Shown here: one piece after another, positions 56,403-64,000 of the stretch
How positions within the stretch are numbered: position 1 is the first letter of the stretch
How the letters are laid out: each line of letters begins with the position of its first letter
From: Bubalus kerabau
Lineage: Eukaryota; Chordata; Mammalia; Artiodactyla; Bovidae
DNA: 64,000 bases
Assembly: GCF_029407905.1 (NCBI RefSeq)
Contig: NC_073637.1
Location: forward strand, 49,042,501 to 49,106,500
Direction of reading: 5' to 3'
Notes under the pieces: model-generated
What the model saw: the letters and a program-made list of their open reading frames with translations, nothing else
The model's database searches: none
What the model was told of the DNA's origin: nothing
Program-made: the position numbers and the translations under genes

Positions 56403-56700
56403 TTTAAATAAAATTTTCTTTATTTATTTTCAGCTGCACTGGGTCTTCATTGCTACAAGTAGGCTTTTTCTTTTTGCGGTGAGTAGAGATCATTCTCTCC
56501 AGTTGCCATGTGTGGGCTTCTCATTGTGGTGGCTTCTCTTGATGCAGAACAAAGGCTCTGGGCACACGGGCTTCAGTAGTTGTGATGCACAGATTGAGTT
56601 GCCCCATGGCACATGGAATCCTCCCAGACCAGGGATCAAACCCGTGTCCCCTGCGTTGGCAGGTGGGTCCCTAACCACTGAACCACCAGAGAAGTCCTGT
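56403..56700 (-). mobile_element. CHR-1-type long tRNA SINE
   Basis: Reverse orientation: 'tttatttattttcagctgcactgggtcttc', 'gggcttctcattgtggtggcttctc', 'cagaccagggatcaaacccgtg' (box B complement), and the head end 'ctgaaccaccagagaagtcc'. The longer cetartiodactyl SINE type, about 300 bp. Confidence 0.9.
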
Positions 56701-57550
56701 TTTGTTGAGACCACTGTTATTTGGGATCCTATAGTAATTGAACTGAACTGATATCCTAGTTAAACTTCCAAACTCTTTCATCATTTCATATCCAACATAA
56801 TTTGAATTACTCAAATTGCCCAATTAAGTCCAGAGAATAGGGGAATCTAGCTTATTTTGTCACGGGCTAGGGTAGATAGCCGTAAATCATTCCTGATTGT
56901 ATGCTCTTGTCTGTATTTGCTGGGGTGAACTGGGTGACCAAGATTACTGTAGTTTCAGTGGAGTGGTAGTTGTCGCCTTTATCTGTGCAGGTGAAAATGG
57001 CTCATCACAGTGTTGACATTTGGAGCACCCTGAAGAAGAGATGGAAGGATGTACTACTTCCTTTTTAGGACTTGCACACATCTCTTCCATTCATATCCCA
57101 TTACTCAGAAATGAATATGTGGTCTTATTGATCTATAAGGAGATTTCTAGTCCGGTTGGCCATGTGTGCAGCTGAGATTTGGGAATTTTGTTGCTAAAGG
57201 AGGAAAGAGGTTGTACAAGGTAGGAGATGATGATTCTGGAATAATGATTCTGACCCCAGACTGTTTCTGTGACCACTCTAACACTTCAGTGCATCCTTCT
57301 TGCTGCTCTGAGAACACACACCCCCCTCCCCTCCCACCACCAGCTCCAAGCCCAGGACTTGCAGGTGAAGCATAGTCTCTTCCACCATCACTTGGTGCAC
57401 TGCTCCTGGCCCAGAGAACTAACCTAAAAGACCACTTATTTGACCCCTTGATGTAAAATAGCAAATTGGGAGCTGTATACCTACAATTAAACATCCCCCT
57501 CCAAATCTCCCGTTTAGAAAAAGGAATGATACAGTAATCACTCTATGTGT
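56701..57550. other. Single-copy sequence
   Basis: C-rich tract 57320-57355. The opposed frames 57147-57494 (minus) and 57166-57375 (plus) have no recognisable domain. Confidence 0.5.
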
Positions 57551-57555
57551 TCATG

Positions 57556-57775
57556 CATGCTAAGTTGCTTCAGTCATGTTCGACTGAAGCTTTTGTGACC
57601 GCATGGACTGTAGCCCACCAGGCTCCTCTGTTCATAGGATTTTCCAGGCAAGAATATTGGAGTGGGTTGCCATGCCCTCCTCCACAGGATCTTCCTGACC
57701 CCAGATCGAACCTATATTCCTTATGTCTCCATCATTGGCAAGCAGGTTCTTTACCACTAGTGCCATGTGGGAAGA
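57556..57775 (-). mobile_element. Bov-tA SINE, diverged
   Basis: Reverse Bov-tA from 'gcatgctaagttgcttcag' to 'tttaccactagtgccatgtggga', with a small insertion in the body ('gactgaagcttttgtg'). Confidence 0.93.
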
Positions 57776-57787
57776 CCAATCGCTTTG

Positions 57788-58182
57788 TCAGTTCAGTTCA
57801 CTTCAGTTCAGTTCAGTCACTCAGTCGTGTCTGACTCTTTACGACCCCATGGACACCAGCCTTCCCTGTCCATCACCAACTCCTGGAGCTTGCTAAAACT
57901 CATGTCCATTGAATCTGTGATGCCATCCAACCATCTCATCCTCTGTTGTCCCCTTCTGCCTTAAATCTTTTCCAGCATCAGGGTCTTTTCCAATGAGTCA
58001 GTTCTTCACATCAGGTGGCCAAAGTATTGGAGCTTCAGCTTCAGCATCAGTCCTTCCAATGAATATTCAGGGCTGATTTCCTTTAGGATGGACTCGTTGG
58101 ATCTCCTTGCAGTCCAGGGGACTCTCAAGAGTCTTCTCCAACACCACAGTTCAAAAGCATCAGTTCTTCAGTGCTCAGCTCT
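57788..58182 (-). mobile_element. BovB LINE 3' part (left of L1)
   Basis: Antisense BovB beginning with repeated 'cagttcagtt' termini and running to 'cttcagtgctcagctc'. It resumes at 60069 after an L1 insertion. Confidence 0.96.
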
Positions 58183-58786
58183 TTTTTTAAAAAAATTATT
58201 TATTTTAATTGGAGGCTAATTACTTTACAATATTGTGGTGCTTTTTGCCATACATTCACATGAGTCAGCCATGGATGTATATGTGTTCTCCATCCTGAAC
58301 TCCCCTCCCACTTCCCTCCCTATCCCATCCCTCAGGGTCATCCCAGTGCACCAGCCCTGAGCACCCTGTCTCATGCATCAAACCTGGACTGGTGATCTGT
58401 TTCACATATGATAATATACATGTTTCAATGCTATTCTCTCAAATCATCCCACCCTCGCCTTCTCTCACAGAGTCCAAAAAGTCTATTCTTTACATCTGTG
58501 TCGCTTTTGCTGTCTTGCATATAGGGTCATCATTACCATTTTTCTAAATTCCATATATATGCATTAATATACTGTATTGGTGTTTTTCTTTCTGCTTACT
58601 TCACTCGGTATAATAGACCGAGAAGGTATAATAGACTTCAGTTTCATCCACCTCATTAGAACTGATTCAAATGTATTCTTTTTTTTTTTCAAATGTATTC
58701 TTTTTAATGGCTAAGTAATATTCCATTGTGTATATGTACCACAGCTTTCTTATCCATTCATCTGCTGATGGACATCTAGGTTCCTT

Positions 58787-59327
58787 CTATGTCCTGGCTA
58801 TTATAAACAGTGCTGCAATGAACATTGGGGTACACGTGTCTCTTTCAATTCTGGTTTCCTCGGTGTGTATGCCCAGCAGTGGGATTGCTGGGTCATATGG
58901 CAGTTCTATTTCGAGTTTGTTAAGGAATCTCCACACTGTTCTCCATAGTGGCTGTACTAGTTTCCCACCAATAGTGTAAGAGGGTTCCTTTTTCTCTGTA
59001 CCCTCTCCAGCATTTATTGTTTGTAGACTTTTTGATAGCAGCCATTTGGACTGGTATAACCTCATTGTGGTTTTGATTTGCATTTCTCTGATCATGAGTG
59101 ATGTTGAGCATCTTTTCATGTGTTTGTTAGCCATCTGTATGTCTTTGGAGAAATGTCTGTTTAGTTCTTTGGCCCATTTTTTTGATTGGGTCACTTATTT
59201 TTCTGGAATTGAGCTGCAGGAGTTGCTTGTATATTTTTGAGATTAATTCTATGTCAGTTGCTTTATTTGCTATTATTTTCTCCCATTCTGAAGGCTGTCG
59301 TTTCACCTTGCTTATAGTTTCCTTCAT
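58787..59327 (-). pseudogene. L1 ORF2 C-terminal fragments
   Basis: Overlapping frames 59127-59327 and 58787-59194 carry consecutive ORF2 stretches (KIIANKATDIELISKIYKQL; WAKELNRHFSKDIQMANKHMKRCS; LEIELPYDPAIPLLGI). The shift between frames shows inactivating indels. Confidence 0.92.
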
Positions 59328-59330
59328 TGT

Positions 59331-59891
59331 TCAAAAGCTTTTAAATTTAATTAGGTCCCACTTGTTTATTTTTGCTTTTATTTCCAATATTCTGGGAGGT
59401 GGGTCGTAGAGGATCCTGCTATGATTTATGTCAGAGAGTATTTTGCCTATGTTTTCCTCTAAGAGTTTTATATCTTCTGGTCTTACATTTAGATCTTTAA
59501 TCCATTTTGAGTTTATTTTTGTGTATGGCGTAAGAAAGTGTTCTAATTTCATTATTTTACAAGTGGTTGACCGGTTTTCCCAGGACCACTTGTCAAAGAG
59601 ATTGTCTTTTCTCCATTGTATATTCTTGCCTCCTTTGTCAAAGATAAGGTGTCCATAGGTGTGTGGATTTATCTCTGGGCTTTCTGTTTCGTTCCATTGA
59701 TTTATATTTCTGTCTTTGTGCCAGTACCATACTGTCTTGATGACTGTGGCTTTGAAGTATAGCCTGAAGTCAAGCAGGTCGATTCCTCCAGTTCCATTCT
59801 TCTTTCTCAATGTTGCTTTGGGTATTCGAGGTTTTTTGTATTTCCATACAAATTGTGAAAATATTTGTTCTAGTTCTGTGAAAAATACCAT
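59331..59891 (-). pseudogene. L1 ORF2 post-RT fragment
   Basis: 186 codons of L1 ORF2 beyond the catalytic RT motifs: FFTELEQIFSQFVWKYKKPR at the start, FKATVIKTVWYWHKDRNINQW near 47-68, LTPYTKINSKWIKDLNVRPE near 125-145. No endonuclease, YADD box or cysteine-rich C terminus in this frame. Nonfunctional. Confidence 0.94.
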
Positions 59892-60288
59892 TGGTAGCTT
59901 GATAGGGATTGCATTTATCTATAGATTGCTTTGGGTAGTATACTCATTTTCACTATATTGATTCTCCCAACCCATGAACATGGTATATTTCTCCATCTAT
60001 TTGTGTCTTCTTTGATTTCTTTCATCAGTGTTTTATAGTTTTCTATATATAGGTCTTTCTATATATAGTCACATCCATACATGACTACTGGAAAAACAAT
60101 AGCTGTGACTAGATGGATCTTTGTCAGCAAAGTAATGTCTCTGCTTTTTAATATGCTGTTATGTTGGTCATAGCTTTTCTTCCAAGGAGCAAGTGTCTTT
60201 TAGTTTCATGGCTGCAGTCACCATCTGAAGTGATTTTGGAGCCCCCCAAAATAAAGTCTGTCACTGTTTCCATTCTTTCCCCATCTAT

Positions 60289-60832
60289 TTACCATGAAGT
60301 GATAGGACCAGATGCCATGATCTTCATTTTCTGAATGTTGAGTTTTAAGCCAACTTTTTCACTCTCCTCTTTCACTTTCATCAAGAGGTTCTTTAGTTCT
60401 TCGTTTTCAGCTATAAGGGTCATGTCATCTGTGTATCTGAGCTTATTGATATTTCTCCTGGCAACCTTGATTCCAGCTTGTGCTTCATCTTGTCTGGCAT
60501 TTCTCATGATGTACTCTGCATATAAGTTAAATAAGCATTTATTTAATATATGACATTTATTTAATATGTGACAATATACAACCTTGATGTACTCCTTTCC
60601 CAATTTGGAACCAGTCTGTTGTTTCATGCCCAGTTCTAACTGTTGCTTCTTGACCTGCATACAGATTTCTCAGGAGGCAGGCAGGGTGGTCTGGCATTCC
60701 CATCTCTTGAAGAATTTTCCACAGTTTATTGTGATCCACACAGTCAAAGGCTTTGGCATAGTCAATAAAGCAGAAGTAGATATTTTTCTGGAACTCTCTT
60801 GCTTTCTCAATGATCCAATCTTGATCATCCAA
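60289..60832 (-). pseudogene. BovB reverse transcriptase fragments
   Basis: Frame 60557-60832 has motif A (FIDYAKAFD) and motif B (GKGVHQGCILS). Frame 60289-60660 has motif C as YTDD (NKLRYTDDMTL), so both catalytic aspartates of the box remain, and then KEESEKVGLKLNIQK. A frameshift plus a local duplication ('ILNKCHILNKC'; 'tttatttaatat' repeat near 60537-60570) breaks the frame between B and C. Confidence 0.93.
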
Positions 60833-60868
60833 TCAATTTCTTGATCATCCAATTTCTTGATGATCCAG
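60812..60868. repeat. Short tandem array in BovB
   Basis: Three imperfect copies of a 'cttgatcatccaat(caatt)t' unit at the 5' end of the BovB copy, derived from its own 'gatgatcca' segment. Confidence 0.85.
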
Positions 60869-60879
60869 TCACTTTATAA

Positions 60880-61310
60880 CACTTATCAAATACTGCTGTG
60901 AAGGAATACCAGAGACTCCTGTATCAATTTGCCTGAGCTACCATAGCCAAACACAAGAGAAATTAATTTTGTCACAGTTCTGGAGGCTGGATGTCCACGT
61001 TCAAGGTGTCAGTAGGTTTGGTTTCTTCTGAAGCCTCTCTCCTTGGTTTGTGCATGATTGCCTTCTTGCTGTGTTCTTTCCTCATGCACCTGCCTCCTTG
61101 GTATCACTTTGTGTGTCCAAATTTCCTCTTCTTATAAGGATACTGGTCAGATTGAATTAGAGCCTGCCCTATGGGCCTCGTTTTCTGTGAGGCTTCTAAT
61201 CACCTTTTTAATAGCCATGACTCCAAATAGAGTCACATTCTGAGGTCCTGGGAGTTCGGACTTCAGCATGTAAACTTTGTGGGGACACAATTCAGTGTGT
61301 AATTCCTTTC
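60880..61310 (-). mobile_element. MaLR-type (MLT1-like) LTR
   Basis: Antisense order: 'gcctgagctaccatagcc', 'gtcacagttctggaggctgg', 'gattgccttcttgctgtgttctttcctcat', 'ttcttataaggatactgg', 'ctaatcacc', 'actttgtggggacacaattcag'. This is the reverse of MLT/MST-like LTRs. No internal gene region adjoins it, so a solo LTR. Confidence 0.72.
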
Positions 61311-62660
61311 CTCATAAGTGGAGTTAACTCCTTCTTTAGTTCATCTAGAAGACCTGGGTCTGCTCTCAGGGCAAACTTTCTGGACTAATGTCCGAGTCTC
61401 CCCCAGGGCCCAGATTAGAGTGAGGTGAGAGGGAGAGGGAACACTTGTCTCAGACACAAAATATGAGGAGGGTATAAAAGTTACAGTAATCAAGATAAAA
61501 ATGTTTTAATAAAATTTTGAACACATAAAAGTAATGTAAAAAATACATGATAAACAAAGTATCAATTTTTAATAAATATAGGGTCAATATTACTGAATTT
61601 TCCTTTTACTTCAGGCTCCTATATTGCTTCCTACAGCACTGTTAACTGATCCTGTCATTAAAAACTTTGATATTTTATTCATCAAGGATCTTTTTGCACT
61701 AATTTTGATTTTCCAAATCATTTGCATTAAAATATTATTTATCTTGATTACTCAATTTTTTTTTTTGCAGCATCTTAAATTTTTTGTACTTGAGGTCAGT
61801 GCTTCACTCTCATCCTTCTCCCACCTCCCCCAACCCTTTGCTTTTTCTTCAGGGAATTTTACCTTGTTCATTGTCCTTCTTCACTGCATTCAAAGTGGGC
61901 ACTGATAAGATAGATTCTCTTTCTTTGCAGCTAAACCACCTTCTGTTGGTGCACAGCAGGTTCAAAGATCTATAAGTGTTTTAGTGTAGAACAGCCTAAG
62001 GTTTGGCCAGCCATGTTGTCCATCATTTGGTAGCATAATTCCCTCAAAAATCTTGTCAAATTTCAGTTCTATTTGCTTTCAGTCCTATAAGGTAGCAGCT
62101 GATCATTTCATGTAAAAGTTTTAAACATGAAAATTTTAGTCTTTTATTTTCTGTCCCCTGTGCTCTGTCCACCTCCACACTGGTCTTTTTCTGAAAGGTA
62201 CCCAAGGCCATTAGAAAACAGACTTGGGTGGGAAGGAAATATTCTTAGTCAAGTTTGTGCCACAGTGTCCCCTCCTGTCACCTGGCAGAGAGCACTTACT
62301 GGGAAGTACTTGAGAAAATCTTGGGTTATGGGCTTATCTCCTGCTAAGGTTGCTTCTTCAGAATCACCAGAGTAGCGGTGCAATTGCCTTTACAACCCTG
62401 TGAGGCTCCACATATCTGGACCCTGCCCCAAGCCAATAAAAAAGGAAAAAAAAAATTAAAAGTATCTTCCTAAACAGAGCTGAATTCCCTTCTGTCTCTG
62501 CTTTCAAGTAGGCTGACTCTTTCTAGAGCTCAGCTTATGCTTGTAGGGCTTTGTTGAAAAATGGCAAGAAGTAGACAACATACAGTAATATTCTGAAAAA
62601 GTTTAACACTTCCCTATGGTAGGCTCAGTTAGCATGGGTTTTGATTTCCAAGTTCTCACA
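61311..62660. other. Single-copy sequence
   Basis: T-run at 61757-61767 and A-run at 62447-62456. Frames 61624-61905 and 62127-62375 have no recognisable domain. Confidence 0.5.
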
Positions 62661-62664
62661 GGAG

Positions 62665-63150
62665 ACATCGCGATAGGCAGAGAAGTGGCTCCTCAAAGAT
62701 GTCCATGTCCTAATCCCCAGAACTTTGAGCATGTTACCTCATGTGGCAAAGAGGAATTAAGGTAGCAGATAGAATTAAGGTCAATAGTTAGCTGATCTTA
62801 AGAGAGGAAGTTCATCCTGGACCACAAGAGCTCTTAAATGTAGATGAAAGTGGCAAGAGGAGGGTCAGAGTGATTTGATGTAAGAAGGACTTGACCTGCT
62901 GATCCTGGCTTCAAAAATGGAGGAAGGGACTGTGAGCCAAGGCATGCAAGCAGCCTCTAGAAACTGGAAAAGGCAAGGAAATGGAGTCCCTCCCAGAGTC
63001 TAGAGAACAAAACACAACCATGCCCATCCCTTGATTTTAGCCCAGCAAGTCCCATTTCAGATTTCTGACCTCCAGAACTGTGTAATAATGAATTTGTGTT
63101 GGTTTATGCCATTAAATATGTGATGGTTTTTTTTATAGCAGCCATAGGAA
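62665..63150 (+). mobile_element. MaLR-type (MLT1-like) LTR
   Basis: Sense order: 'gatgtccatgtcctaatccccagaac', 'gttacctcatgtggcaaag', 'agcctctagaaactggaaaaggcaagg', 'ccttgattttagcccagcaagtcc', 'gacctccagaactgtg' and 'atagcagccatagg'. Well preserved; solo. Confidence 0.78.
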
Positions 63151-63154
63151 AAAT

Positions 63155-63305
63155 GAAGCCTTTTTTAAATGTATATAAAATTTTTATTGGAATATAATTG
63201 CTTCACAATTTTGTTTCTGCTGCACAATAATGTAAACCAGCCTATATATACATATATCCCTTTCCTCTTGACCTTCCCTCCCTACCCCCCATCAATTAAG
63301 CTTTT
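63155..63305 (-). mobile_element. L1 3' terminus, truncated
   Basis: Antisense L1 3' end: 'atttttattggaatataattgcttcac', 'ttctgctgcacaataatg', 'ccttccctccctacccccc'. Confidence 0.86.
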
Positions 63306-63377
63306 TTTAAAAAATGTTTTACTTAGGTTTCTAGCCTCAATTTTTTATACTCTCACTACCCACTGCTTAACCATCGT
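63306..63377. other. Single-copy sequence
   Basis: Nothing recognised. Confidence 0.5.
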
Positions 63378-63790
63378 TGTTTTTCAGTCACTAAGTCATG
63401 TCCGACTCTGTGACCCAATGGACTGCAGCATGCCAGGCTTCCCTGTCCTTCACTATCTCCTGGAGTTTGCTCAGATTCATGTCCATTGAGTCTGTGATGC
63501 CATTCAACCATCTCATCCTCTATCGCCACCTTTTCTTCCTGCCCTCAATCTTTCCTAGCATCAGGGTCTTTTCCAATGAGTCAGTTCTTCACATCAGGTA
63601 GCCAAAGTATTGGAGCTTCAGCTTCAGCATCAGTCCTTCCAATGAATATTCAAGATGGAGTTCCTTTAGGTTTGACTGGTTTAATCTCCTTGCTGCCCAA
63701 GGGACTCTCAAGAGTCTTCTCTAACACCACAATTCAAAAGCATTCATTCTTTGACACTTAGCCTTCTTTATGGTTCAACTCTCACATTAA
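63378..63790 (-). mobile_element. BovB LINE 3' end, 5'-truncated
   Basis: Antisense BovB from 'cagtcactaagtcatgtcc' to 'ttcaactctcacatta'. The reading frame of the C-terminal piece is closed. Confidence 0.95.
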
Positions 63791-64000
63791 GCGAATGTAA
63801 TATGTGTTCAATTGTGTTACTCATTATCCTATTCCTAGGTACCAAATTCTGTATTCATAAGTACATTGCTTCATAGCTTGGACAAGACCTAAAATAACTG
63901 TGACTTAAACAAGATAGAGCTTGTTTCTGTTTTACCTAGGTTGCATGAGAAGCATATCAGAGCTGTTATGGCTACTCCACGGATTAGTAATGCAGAGTTT
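63791..64000. other. Single-copy sequence to window end
   Basis: Nothing recognised. Confidence 0.5.

Larger units (their letters stand above)
58183..60068 (-). mobile_element. L1 (ruminant type), 1.9 kb, inserted in BovB
   Basis: Antisense L1: T-rich 3' terminus, 3' UTR ('aattggaggctaattacttt', 'cagcccctgagcac'-like), then the ORF2 C-terminal half to about 60068 ('gttttatagttttctatatatag'). 5'-truncated. Two small internal duplications ('ggtataatagac' near 58609-58635; 'ttcaaatgtattctttttt' near 58668-58705). ORF2 is split into several frames. Confidence 0.95.
60069..60868 (-). mobile_element. BovB LINE RT part (right of L1)
   Basis: Continues the BovB of 57788-58182: 'cacatccatacatgactactgg' through the RT region to 'gaactctcttgctttctcaatg'. 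About a dozen bases of BovB around the L1 insertion point are missing. It ends in a small tandem array (60812-60868). Confidence 0.95.

Noticed and set aside
56353..56751. 132-codon plus-strand frame
   Set aside because: It covers the antisense CHR-1-type SINE; the text is SINE-derived.
57147..57494. Opposed frames on both strands with a glycine/proline-rich segment
   Set aside because: The apparent richness comes from a C-rich simple tract at 57320-57355.

Overview
This is ordinary, AT-rich, gene-poor nuclear DNA from a ruminant mammal (Pecora; a bovid is most likely). The diagnosis rests on many copies of ruminant-restricted retroposons: BovB (an RTE-clade LINE), tRNA-Glu-headed Bov-tA SINEs and dimeric Bov-A2 SINEs. 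CHR-type SINEs of cetartiodactyls, ruminant-type L1 3' ends, and older mammalian L2, MIR, L1M, MaLR LTR and hAT/mariner remnants accompany them. The sequence alone cannot separate Bos from Ovis, Capra or a deer. I find no exon of a host protein-coding gene that I can support, and no tRNA, rRNA, snRNA or CRISPR. The long open frames are either retrotransposon reverse transcriptase relics or chance frames.

Layout. 1-9.9 kb: mostly single-copy sequence with MIR, an L2 broken by a Bov-tA, a BovB 3' end, a MaLR-type LTR piece, four Bov-tA copies and a possible MaLR internal remnant with a tRNA-Leu-like primer site near 8.38 kb. 9.9-11.1 kb: an L1 with an inverted 5' part, later hit by a Bov-tA and a BovB. 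11-18.8 kb: mainly single-copy, with an L1 3' end and a tiny 49-bp retroposon in a perfect 15-bp duplication. 18.8-25.7 kb: two copies of an old repeat family I cannot name, one carrying two Bov-tA at the same target plus a Bov-A2. 26-30 kb: the longest BovB (about 1.9 kb) with a broken reverse transcriptase. 30-37 kb: an L1 scaffold of several ages with nested BovB, BovA and Bov-tA. 37-43 kb: an 81-bp mariner MITE, L2, a Bov-A2 inside a Bov-tA, and a twin-primed L1 holding a BovB that begins with a tRNA-like head. 43-53 kb: SINEs, a complete 188-bp MER5-type hAT element, a head-to-tail Bov-tA dimer, and a MIR/L2-rich stretch. 54-64 kb: a third copy of the unnamed old repeat, MaLR-type LTRs, and a BovB split by a 1.9-kb L1.

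There are no cooperating genes here. What the window records well is insertion history: many SINE insertions keep exact target-site duplications, so the relative order of events can be read. The most notable structures are a Bov-tA dimer with the same internal junction in two places, a tRNA-head/BovB chimera, two inverted-5' L1 copies, tandem SINEs sharing one target, and the minimal 49-bp insertion. Family names rest on recognising consensus motifs by eye; boundaries of old elements are good only to some tens of bases.
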